Below, in pieces: positions 16,509 through 24,132 of a DNA stretch of 41,110 nt. Within the stretch, counting starts at the first letter, position 1. Each line of letters starts with the position of its first letter. The stretch comes from Burkholderiales bacterium (lineage in GTDB: Bacteria; Pseudomonadota; Gammaproteobacteria; Burkholderiales; Burkholderiaceae). The stretch is from positions 1-41,110 of the forward strand of contig JAMFSK010000107.1 in assembly GCA_026225235.1 (NCBI GenBank). Reading direction: 5' to 3'. The position numbers and the translations under genes are program-made. Under the pieces are notes generated by a model. That model was not told the origin of the DNA. It saw nothing but the letters and a program-made list of their open reading frames with translations, and ran no database searches.

Positions 16509-18056
16509 ATGTTGAAGAACATCACGATCCGCACCCGCCTAGCGCTTGCCATGGGTTTCCTTGGCCTCCTCTTGATTGCAGGCGCCATCCTGGGTGCGGT
16601 CGGCATCTCGATGGCCAATTCCGACCAGAAAGAGTTGTATTCGAACGAGCTGGCCTCGTCCGTGGCGCTCGGCCGGGCAGATATCTATTACGCGCGCGGG
16701 CGGCTTGTACTCGACCGTATCGCCATTGATCCGGATCGTTCCGACGCGGCAGAACTCATCAACCGCGCGCGCACCATGTTCGCCGAGTCCGACAAGGCGT
16801 GGGAGGCTTATCGCGCCCTGCCGTCGGGCTCCGATGAAGCGCGCATCTCTGCCGAGCTGTCAGAAAAGCGCGTGGCGTTCATGAGCAACGGCGTCGATAA
16901 AGTGTTCGCCGCTATCTCGGCGCATGACGACGCGACCCTCAAGGCGCTGATCGCGACCCAGCTGACCGGCCCGTTCAACGAGGTCACCAACCGCATCGCC
17001 GCGCTGCAGAAGATCCAGGAAGACAGCGCGCGTGCGCTGTATGAAAGTGCACAGACGCGCTTTAACCTGATCATGACAGTGACCGGCATCGGCCTGGCCG
17101 CGGGCCTGCTGATGGCGACGTACGCCTGGTATTCGCTGCGCCAGTCGATCGCCCGGCCGCTCGACGAGGTGCTGGCGCATTTTCGGTCAATTTCTGCAGG
17201 CGACCTGACGCAACGCGTCGAAGTCCGTTCGCGCGACGAAATGGGGCAGTTGATGGAAGGCCTGCAGACCATGCAGAGCAAGCTCACGGATACGATCACC
17301 TCGGTACGCGATGGCGCTCAGTCGATCTCCACGGCGACCGCGCAGATCTCGGCGGGTAACACCGATTTGTCGCAACGAACTGAAGAGCAGGCCGCCTCGC
17401 TCGAAGAGACCGCCTCGAGCATGGAAGAACTGACTTCGACCGTGCGCCAGAATGCCGACAATGCACGCCAGGCGAGCGAGCTCGCACGAGTCGCGGTGGG
17501 CGTGGCGCAGGAAGGCAGCGAGGTTGTCTCGAAGGTCGTCACGACCATGGGCGATATCAACGCCAGCTCGAAGCAGATCGCCGACATCATCGGCGTGATC
17601 GAGGGCATCGCATTCCAGACCAATATTCTCGCACTGAACGCGGCGGTCGAAGCCGCGCGGGCAGGCGAACAAGGCCGTGGCTTTGCGGTGGTGGCGGGCG
17701 AAGTGCGCACGCTTGCACAACGCAGCGCGTCGGCGGCCAAGGAAATCAAGACGCTGATCAGCGAATCGGTCGACCGGGTGGGTAACGGCACCGAGCTGGT
17801 CGGTCGCGCAGGCAAGACGATGACGGAGATCAACGACGCAGTGCGTCGCGTGACCGACATCATGGCCGAGATCGCGGCCGCGTCCGAAGAGCAGAGCGAC
17901 GGCATCGAGCAGGTCAATAAGGCCGTCACGCAGATGGATGAAGTCACCCAGCAGAATGCGGCGCTCGTCGAGGAAGCGGCGGCCGCCGCGGTCTCGCTCG
18001 AGGAACAGGCAAGCCGCATGAGCGGCGTGGTCAACGTGTTCCGGGTCACGCGCTAG
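16509..18056 (+). CDS. Methyl-accepting chemotaxis protein
   Basis: 515 residues, Tsr/Tar-like layout. TM1 is about 9-31. A periplasmic four-helix-type ligand domain spans about 32-188, TM2 about 190-212 and HAMP about 213-266 (PLDEVLAHFRSISAGDLTQRV). The long signalling coiled coil follows, with the highly conserved hairpin EGIAFQTNILALNAAVEAAR and GRGFAVVAGEVRTLAQRSA. It signals through CheW/CheA to the flagellar motor. The protein ends NVFRVTR with no NWETF-type tail, so CheR/CheB tethering is not expected. The ligand is unknown. The start has GAAGG upstream. Confidence 0.95.
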   Translation: MLKNITIRTRLALAMGFLGLLLIAGAILGAVGISMANSDQKELYSNELASSVALGRADIYYARGRLVLDRIAIDPDRSDAAELINRARTMFAESDKAWEAYRALPSGSDEARISAELSEKRVAFMSNGVDKVFAAISAHDDATLKALIATQLTGPFNEVTNRIAALQKIQEDSARALYESAQTRFNLIMTVTGIGLAAGLLMATYAWYSLRQSIARPLDEVLAHFRSISAGDLTQRVEVRSRDEMGQLMEGLQTMQSKLTDTITSVRDGAQSISTATAQISAGNTDLSQRTEEQAASLEETASSMEELTSTVRQNADNARQASELARVAVGVAQEGSEVVSKVVTTMGDINASSKQIADIIGVIEGIAFQTNILALNAAVEAARAGEQGRGFAVVAGEVRTLAQRSASAAKEIKTLISESVDRVGNGTELVGRAGKTMTEINDAVRRVTDIMAEIAAASEEQSDGIEQVNKAVTQMDEVTQQNAALVEEAAAAAVSLEEQASRMSGVVNVFRVTR

Positions 18057-18180
18057 AGCCGAGGCCGGCCCAAGCCATAGCCCCCCTTTTACCTCGTTAT
18101 GCTCGAGTGGGAACGTAATCAACCCACAGTACCCGGGCAGCGATGAGGTTTGCCGACGGCGCCGGTCAATGCGCCGACCA

Positions 18181-18218
18181 AAAAAAGAAGGGCGGTCGAA
18201 AGACCGCCCTTCTTTTTT
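18181..18218. terminator. Strong bidirectional terminator after the chemoreceptor
   Basis: A perfect 17-bp stem, AAAAAAGAAGGGCGGTC (18181-18197) and GACCGCCCTTCTTTTTT (18202-18218), with a GAAA loop. It serves the plus-strand chemoreceptor and may also stop transcripts from the convergent infA-like gene. The rest of the 310-bp gap 18057-18366 shows no gene. Confidence 0.93.
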
Positions 18219-18366
18219 GTCGCTTACGTCACGTGGCCCGGTGCCCGCGGCGATGGATCGCGTTGCGCTCCACGGCCCGTTCACCACGGACCCTGACAAT
18301 CACCACATCACTGCATCACACGACTGGCGGGCGCCACCCAGCGGCGGCCAGGCCCGCACCATGCGA

Positions 18367-18636
18367 TCAGCGACGGCGAAACTGCTGAGGACGCGAACCG
18401 CCGGTAGGCGCGCGCTCGTCCTTGTGACGGAAATTGATACGCCCTTTCGTCAGGTCATAGACCGACAGTTCGAGCGTGACACGATCACCCGCCAGAATGC
18501 GGATGTGATGCTTGCGCATACGGCCCGCCGCATAGGCGCCGACTACCACGCCGTTGTCCAGCGTTACACGATACCGGCTATCCGGCAGCACTTCGTCAAC
18601 GATACCATCGAGTTCGATCAGTTCTTCTTTCGCCAT
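18367..18636 (-). CDS. infA: Translation initiation factor IF-1 (extended, second-type)
   Basis: 89 residues from [15 protein letters not shown] lies 7-8 bp before the ATG. The frame remains open upstream, but family alignment fixes this start. The S1-like OB fold is complete: [57 protein letters not shown]-1 normally has 72 residues. This one has a basic 17-residue extension ([14 protein letters not shown]) typical of the additional IF-1 copies of betaproteobacteria. It stands alone, not with ribosomal protein genes, which also suggests a second copy. Confidence 0.93.
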   Translation of the reverse strand: MAKEELIELDGIVDEVLPDSRYRVTLDNGVVVGAYAAGRMRKHHIRILAGDRVTLELSVYDLTKGRINFRHKDERAPTGGSRPQQFRRR

Positions 18637-19195
18637 AGAGGGCTCCAAAGGTAAGGGATGAATGCCGGCGATCGTGCAACCACGCGTCGGCGATGCCGCT
18701 CTGCGGACCCTGCGGGACCGTGGCGGACGACTGACGCTGGCGTTGGGACGGACCCCGCCGCATTCGGCGGCGCACACGGCGTCAGATGAAGATCAAGGGA
18801 CACGCGCAACGCGCGCGGCGGACCGGGCCACACCCGGTGACATCGCCCTGCCGGAGCGGCACACTAGGTAGTGGCCGATGTCCGGTACGGACAGGAATCA
18901 AGTCGCGCTAGACAGGCAGCAAACGCGCTAGCGTGAGGGACAGATGAGGTCGCGGAGCCGCAAAATCAAGCATCGGGACACAAACACTGCCTATTTTTCA
19001 GGCATGCGTTCGCGCGACGACTTTCCGCAACAGGTGACATGATGCCCGGTAAACGGGCTGGCGAACAGCGGAAACTTGCGCACGACGGCGCAGCGCCCGG
19101 GTCACCCGGCCCCCGACGGGGCCCGGCACCGGGCGCTGCGCCACGCCCGACAAGGCGTCGGATGCGATCGGCAAGACCTGCTCAGCCAGGCTCGG
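18637..19195. other. GC-rich intergenic region between infA and wcaJ, no gene seen
   Basis: About 560 bases lie upstream of the minus-strand infA-like gene and downstream of wcaJ. Open frames here have no recognisable motif. The stretch contains the perfect inverted repeat TGTCCG-GTA-CGGACA (18879-18893) and the large hairpin described at 19087-19142. The infA promoter is presumably in this interval but was not identified. Confidence 0.5.
19087..19142. repeat. Large GC-rich nested hairpin downstream of wcaJ
   Basis: The outer arms GGCGCAGCGCCCGG (19087-19100) and CCGGGCGCTGCGCC (19129-19142) are a perfect 14-bp inverted repeat. Inside, GGCCCC (19108-19113) and GGGGCC (19118-19123) form a second stem around CGAC. 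It starts about 50 bp past the wcaJ stop. It lacks a U-tract, so it is not a standard terminator. It may protect the mRNA 3' end or act as a protein or recombination site. Confidence 0.6.
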
Positions 19196-20569
19196 TCAGT
19201 ACGCGTTGGCGCCGACAAAGCCTCTGAATAGCGTCATGAAGACAATCTTCACATCGAACCAGAAGGTCCAGTTGACCATGTAGTAGAGATCACAGGCCAC
19301 GCGGGCGGCCATCTTTTCGACCCGATCCGTCTCGCCGCGAAAACCGTTGACCTGCGCCCAGCCCGTGATGCCGGGCTTGATCCGGTAACGGTACATATAG
19401 TTCTGCACCAGGTTCTTGTACTGTTCGTCGTGTTCGACGGCATGTGGGCGCGGTCCGACCACCGACATATCGCCCTTGAGCACGTTGAAGAACTGCGGCA
19501 GTTCATCAATGCTGGTGCGTCGCAGAATTGCACCGACGCGCGTGATGCGTGAATCGTGACGCGTGGCCTGTGCGATCTTGCCGACCTCAGCTTGGTGCAC
19601 GCGCATCGAGCGGAACTTGAAGATCCAGAACTCGTTGCCGTCGACACCTTTGCGTTTCTGCTTGAACAGCACTGGCCCCGGCGAGGACATCTTGACCGCG
19701 ATCGCCACGCCGATCAACAGCGGCGCCAGCGCGAACAACACCGCAGCCGCAAATAACCGGTCAAAGATCTCCTTGGGCATCACCCGCCATCCGGACTTGG
19801 GCGACGCGACCAGGTTAATCGATGGCAGGCCGAGTACATCGACCGTACCGAGATTGGCAAGCGCGAGATTGTCGAGATCGGGCAACAGGCGGATGTTGAC
19901 GAAGTCATGCTTGAACTCGCCAACGAAGCGATCACACGGATGCGGCTCCGAAGGGCGCCCCGTGAGCCACAGCTCCGTGATGCCGGACTGGCGGATCAAC
20001 TGGGTGAGTGCATCCCAGTGGCTGAGCACCGGCACACCGGCGGCCATGCCATCGCTCACCGACGCTTCGTCATAGATCGCCACGGGCAAGTACCCTGCGT
20101 TAGGCGAGCCTTCAATACGCTGCACGAGACGGAATGCATCGGACGTCGTACCCACGATCGCCACACGCTTCTGATTGAAGCCCGCGCTGCGCAGACGACC
20201 CAGCACCGTCACCGTCAACTGACGCGAGACAACGAGCAGCGCTGCGGTGATCGCAGTCCATTGCACCAGCCACGGATGCGGTACATGTGAAACATGATGT
20301 ATCGCGGCGTAGATCAATCCACCGATCATCTGCACGAGACCCCAGCCGATCAAGACGGGAATGATCAGCGAGATCGCACTCTTGCCCCGCCACGACTGAT
20401 AGATGTTGAGCATCGGGAACACGATCGTGACCAGCGCCACCTCGAGTGCGATGAACATCCCGCGGGCATCGAACAAGCGATGGTCGACATCGGGTACCAG
20501 CGTATAGGCGATCAACGCTCCCACCACGACACATATCAGATCGAGCAACTGGCGCACGGCGTCAAACAT
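19196..20569 (-). CDS. wcaJ: Undecaprenyl-phosphate glucose/hexose-1-P transferase (WcaJ family)
   Basis: 457 residues. It starts EPS repeat-unit synthesis by moving a hexose 1-phosphate, probably glucose-1-P, from its UDP sugar onto undecaprenyl phosphate at the inner membrane. Four N-terminal hydrophobic segments (about 8-120) are followed by a CoA-binding-like domain (KRVAIVGTTSDAFRLVQRI). A fifth hydrophobic segment precedes the catalytic domain (about 265-457), with FKQKRKGVDGNEFWIFKFRSM, RRTSIDELPQFFNVL, GDMSVVGPRPHAVEHDEQY and KPGITGWAQVNG. This is the equivalent of bceB in cepacian clusters. GGAGG lies 7-8 bp before the ATG. It is divergent from the regulator and the rest of the EPS locus. 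Confidence 0.93.
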   Translation of the reverse strand: MFDAVRQLLDLICVVVGALIAYTLVPDVDHRLFDARGMFIALEVALVTIVFPMLNIYQSWRGKSAISLIIPVLIGWGLVQMIGGLIYAAIHHVSHVPHPWLVQWTAITAALLVVSRQLTVTVLGRLRSAGFNQKRVAIVGTTSDAFRLVQRIEGSPNAGYLPVAIYDEASVSDGMAAGVPVLSHWDALTQLIRQSGITELWLTGRPSEPHPCDRFVGEFKHDFVNIRLLPDLDNLALANLGTVDVLGLPSINLVASPKSGWRVMPKEIFDRLFAAAVLFALAPLLIGVAIAVKMSSPGPVLFKQKRKGVDGNEFWIFKFRSMRVHQAEVGKIAQATRHDSRITRVGAILRRTSIDELPQFFNVLKGDMSVVGPRPHAVEHDEQYKNLVQNYMYRYRIKPGITGWAQVNGFRGETDRVEKMAARVACDLYYMVNWTFWFDVKIVFMTLFRGFVGANAY

Positions 20570-21341
20570 GACTCAATCCTCCAGAATGCCGGCCGCTATC
20601 GAGGGCGGTGCCTCCACCCGCAGGACACCCGCCTCGCCAACCGTCTCCGAGCAGGTGCGCGAAGACTTTCGTCAGACCCCCGCCACCTGCTCGCGAAGTC
20701 CCGACTGACTGCCGTATGCGACGAATCATAACGACGCCATCGATGCTCAAATTAGGGGTGACTGAAAATGCCGATATGTTGGCGGAATGCGCAGCCTGCA
20801 TTACCGAAATGCATGCGTGCAGTGCATCAATTTCGGAAGAAATGGCAGAAACAGCTGAGAAATTTTCGATCACCGGCATGAAGTGCCACGGCGTTTAAGT
20901 ACTGGTCCTAGCGCAATTACATTTCGAGATACCTTTTGCAGTTTCCAAGATATCAGGTGGCATAACGGTCAGGCATACTGGCCGGGCTTCTGGGGCTGCA
21001 GGTCTTCTCTAGCCGAGTCGGTAAAGCGGCGTTGCTACCGATAAAAGCGGCATTTTTTTCCGCGTTCTCACGTATCGAGACCTTGTAGTAGGAAAAAGCT
21101 TCGGAGTCGCCTTTCAATAAGGACTCATTTCTCGTTGCGGCGCCTTTTTGGCATTTTTTTTGAATTTAACAGTCCGGACTTTTTGACATGGTAATCAGTT
21201 GAGGGTTGGCCTTTTCGATCCGCCAAGATGTCGCCTAAATCGGTCAAATGGCGTCCAAAGGCGAATCGGATATGTATGATGCAGTGCAACCTATAAGAAG
21301 AACCAATCAACATTCCGGGGAAACGTTTCTAAGGAAACGAC
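20570..21341. promoter_or_regulatory. Divergent regulatory region of the EPS locus
   Basis: 770 bases separate wcaJ (-) from the GlxA-type regulator gene (+). From about 20740 onward the sequence is clearly AT-richer than the genome average, with runs of T and a perfect palindrome AGTCCGGACT at 21171-21180. No convincing gene is present: a frame at 20608-20898 is open but motif-less. Both EPS promoters should lie here. I could not place -35/-10 boxes with confidence; TTGAGC followed by TATGAT on the minus strand near 20730-20755 has only 14 bp between the boxes. Confidence 0.5.
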
Positions 21342-22370
21342 ATGCCGTTTGTTGCACACCTAGAACAGCCAGACAGTATCGTGCGCCGCCTCGTCAGAGA
21401 GGTGGAGACGATATCTGCACATAGCCTCGATCCCTGGTCGGCTACGCGGTGTCCCGCGCGGCAGATCGGTATCGTTTTATTCGAAGGATTCTCGCTGCTG
21501 CGTGCCGGCATCATTGCCGAAGTGTTCAACAAGGCAAACCAGTTGGCAGTCGCAGGCACTGCGGCCAATTCGGTCTACACCATCAAGATGCTGTCGTTCA
21601 GCGGCGGCAGCGTGCCGTGCTCTTCGTCCGTGCATCTGTGGACCGAGCGCTTCGACGCGCGCCAGTATCAGAACTTCGACGCCCTTTTCATCGGGGGTGG
21701 CCGCAGTTCGCAGCACGCTTCGCTTGACGAGGCGTTGCTCGGGCGCATGCGTTTCGGTTACGCAGATGGCCCTTTCCGTGGCACCTCGACGGCGCGTTCG
21801 CCGTTTTCCGCCACGGGTCTGAGCAATGTATCGAGTGCGTTCGAGCGCCTCGGCGCCGTGAGCCCGGTCGCACATAGCGGTGATGAGGATTGCTTCTCGT
21901 CGATGGCCAGTGCGCTGATGCTCGTCAAGTGCGACCTCGGCCTCGATATCGCTCGCGAAGTCGGCGAACTGCTGGTGCCGGGTGCCGGCGCCAAGCTCGC
22001 TCCGCTGTTGACTGATGCGGGCGCCACCAGTGTGCGTGACAAGGTCCGTGCTTCGGCTCGCTGGCTGAAGGACAACTGCGAGCGGCCGATTTCGGTGGCG
22101 GACGCCGCGCAAGTGGCGGCCATGAGCGAGCGCAACTATCTGCGCCGCTTCAAGGACGAAATCGGCATCACGCCGTCGGAGTACTTGTTGCGTGCACGCC
22201 TCGACATGGTCTGCCGTCTGCTGATCGAAACCGACTTGCCTGTCGACAAGATCGCACGACGCAACGGCATGGCCAACGGCGATCGTCTCGCGAAGATCTT
22301 TCGCAAGCGTCTGCTCGTCTCGCCAACCGAATATCGCTTACAGAATCGCCAGGCACAAGCTGCATCCTGA
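21342..22370 (+). CDS. GlxA-type transcriptional regulator (DJ-1/PfpI-like domain plus AraC HTH)
   Basis: 342 residues. The N-terminal part (about 40-215) looks like the class I glutamine-amidotransferase-like domain of GlxA regulators (QIGIVLFEGFSLLRAGIIAEVFN, NFDALFIGGG). It is shortened in the middle and the nucleophile-elbow Cys segment is not recognisable, so it should sense rather than catalyse. The C-terminal AraC domain (about 225-335) has two helix-turn-helix units: ISVADAAQVAAMSERNYLRRFK, and the GITPSEYLLRARL-VDKIARRNGMANGDRLAKIF stretch. AAGGAAAC lies before the ATG. Its position at the head of the operon, opposite wcaJ, suggests it controls EPS synthesis. The inducer is unknown. 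Confidence 0.88.
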   Translation: MPFVAHLEQPDSIVRRLVREVETISAHSLDPWSATRCPARQIGIVLFEGFSLLRAGIIAEVFNKANQLAVAGTAANSVYTIKMLSFSGGSVPCSSSVHLWTERFDARQYQNFDALFIGGGRSSQHASLDEALLGRMRFGYADGPFRGTSTARSPFSATGLSNVSSAFERLGAVSPVAHSGDEDCFSSMASALMLVKCDLGLDIAREVGELLVPGAGAKLAPLLTDAGATSVRDKVRASARWLKDNCERPISVADAAQVAAMSERNYLRRFKDEIGITPSEYLLRARLDMVCRLLIETDLPVDKIARRNGMANGDRLAKIFRKRLLVSPTEYRLQNRQAQAAS

Positions 22371-22448
22371 GCGGTCGTTGACTCTTCTACAGGTGGCTCA
22401 TCCGGCGGACAGGTTCCCTCGGCATTGCGACGTTTGGCTACGAAATAG

Positions 22449-23666
22449 ATGAATCAAATCGGAACTACTGCCTCCTTGCTTCACCCCCGCCCGCGCCGCT
22501 TGTTGCGCAGGATCGGACTTGGCTGTTCACTCACTGCCTTGCTTGCGCTGGGCGCCTGTGGCATCGACCCGGGCCAGCATTACAGCAGCAGCGACCAGGA
22601 CCGCTATGGCACGAGCGTGACCGGTGTTCCGGGCGCCGCCTCCACTGCCGGTCAGCCCGACGACCCGCCGCCCGCTGGTGCACTCACCGAAATCACACCG
22701 GATCTCATCCGGGCCGAACGGCAAGCGGCGCCCAAGGGCATCCCCGTCGACGTACAGAATCTGTTCTCCGCACCGATGCCCTACCGGATCGGTGCGAGCG
22801 ATGTCCTCAACATCATGATCTGGGACCACCCCGAACTGAATCTGCCGACCAACTCGGTGCAGACAGTCGGGATCGACTACACAGGCTCGGCCTCGGTGTC
22901 ATCGGGCTATACGGTCGATGCCGCCGGCATGGTTCAGTTCGCCTATGCAGGCGCGATCCATGTGGCCGGACTCACCGAGATGCAGGCCCGCGACGTACTC
23001 GCCGCTCATCTCGCCAAATATGTGCGCGACCCGCAGGTTACGCTGCGCGTGCAGTCATATCGCAGCAAGCGTGTCTATATGGATGGGGAAGTGCGCACGC
23101 CGGGCTTGCAGATCTTCAACGACGTCCCGATGACGCTGACCGAGGCGCTTAACCGCGCGGGCGGCTTCACCGCTGTGGGTGACCGCGCGAATATCGCGGT
23201 GATCCGTGGCGGCAAGTCGGTGATCGTCAATATCCCCGACCTGATCGCCAAGGGGGTCAACCCGTCGGACGTCATGCTGCAGAACGACGACATGGTCCGC
23301 GTGTTCGCCCGTGAAGACAGCAAGGTCTTCATCCTCGGCGAAGTCACCCGGCCGACCACCCTGTTCCTGCGCAACGGCGAGCTCACGCTCAATGAAGCGC
23401 TCGGCGATGCGGGCGGCGTCAGTCAGATGACGGGCGACGCAAGACAGGTCTACGTGGTGCGCAACATCAATGCCGATACGCATCAGATCTTCCACCTCAA
23501 CGCCCAGAATCCGAGTGCGCTGGCCCTCGCCGAGAACTTCCAGCTCAAGGCGAAAGACGTGGTGTTCGTCGACACCTCGCCGGTCGTGCGCTGGGGCCGC
23601 GTCATTAACAACGTCGTGCCGAGCGCGCAAGCCGCGTACTTCGGTCGCGCAGCGGCGGCCTACTAA
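22449..23666 (+). CDS. wza: Outer-membrane polysaccharide export lipoprotein (Wza family)
   Basis: 405 residues. A lipoprotein signal with lipobox LGAC (Cys37) places it at the outer membrane. A Poly_export domain is followed by two SLBB domains: YRIGASDVLNIMIWDHPELN, then VYMDGEVRTPGLQIFNDVPMTLTEALNRAGGF and VFILGEVTRPTTLFLRNGELTLNEALGDAGGVS. Wza-type proteins form the octameric pore through which Wzx/Wzy-type polysaccharide leaves the cell, docking on Wzc. It corresponds to bceE. It starts 78 bp after the regulator gene and wzb follows after 4 bp. Confidence 0.94.
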   Translation: MNQIGTTASLLHPRPRRLLRRIGLGCSLTALLALGACGIDPGQHYSSSDQDRYGTSVTGVPGAASTAGQPDDPPPAGALTEITPDLIRAERQAAPKGIPVDVQNLFSAPMPYRIGASDVLNIMIWDHPELNLPTNSVQTVGIDYTGSASVSSGYTVDAAGMVQFAYAGAIHVAGLTEMQARDVLAAHLAKYVRDPQVTLRVQSYRSKRVYMDGEVRTPGLQIFNDVPMTLTEALNRAGGFTAVGDRANIAVIRGGKSVIVNIPDLIAKGVNPSDVMLQNDDMVRVFAREDSKVFILGEVTRPTTLFLRNGELTLNEALGDAGGVSQMTGDARQVYVVRNINADTHQIFHLNAQNPSALALAENFQLKAKDVVFVDTSPVVRWGRVINNVVPSAQAAYFGRAAAAY

Positions 23667-23670
23667 AGCA

Positions 23671-24132
23671 ATGAACACGATCCTCGTCCTCTGTACCGGC
23701 AACCTGTGTCGTAGCCCCATGGCCGCAGCGATCCTGCGCCGTGGACTGCCCGGGATGCAGGTGCTGTCGGCGGGGTTCGATGCGCGGCTGTTTCAGGCCG
23801 CCGACCCGCTCGCAATACGCATCATGCGCGAGACCGGTCATGACCTCGGCGCCCACCGCACCCAGCCGCTCAGTAGCTGGATGGTGCGTGCCGCGGACCT
23901 CATCCTCGTCATGGAAACCGGACACCAGCGCGCCATCGAGGCGCTGTATCCGGGCAGCAAGGGCAAGGTGTTCCGCCTCGCCGAAACGTTGGGCCGGGAT
24001 ATCCCCGACCCCTACGGCCGCGGCGAAGTCGCGTTCCGCCATGCGTTGCAACTCATTGAAGCAGGAGCCGTACCGTGGATCGATCGCCTAACACGTCTCA
24101 CAAGCAAGCCGGTGTCGAAGGACGCAGCCTGA
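23671..24132 (+). CDS. wzb: Low-molecular-weight protein tyrosine phosphatase (Wzb family)
   Basis: 153 residues. The active-site loop is CTGNLCRS near residue 8 (CX5RS) and the general acid Asp lies in IPDPYG. The family also explains MAAAILRR and the VLSAGFDARLFQAADP segment. It removes phosphate from the C-terminal tyrosines of the neighbouring Wzc kinase, which is needed for cycles of polymer export. It is equivalent to bceD. The frame is open further upstream, but the ATG at 23671 starts exactly at the family N-terminus. Its last 58 bases overlap the wzc gene in another frame. Confidence 0.95.
   Translation: MNTILVLCTGNLCRSPMAAAILRRGLPGMQVLSAGFDARLFQAADPLAIRIMRETGHDLGAHRTQPLSSWMVRAADLILVMETGHQRAIEALYPGSKGKVFRLAETLGRDIPDPYGRGEVAFRHALQLIEAGAVPWIDRLTRLTSKPVSKDAA

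Noticed and set aside
18879..18893. TGTCCG-GTA-CGGACA inverted repeat as an operator for infA
   Set aside because: Short palindromes are common in GC-rich DNA, and no promoter could be placed around it. It is noted only in the region entry.
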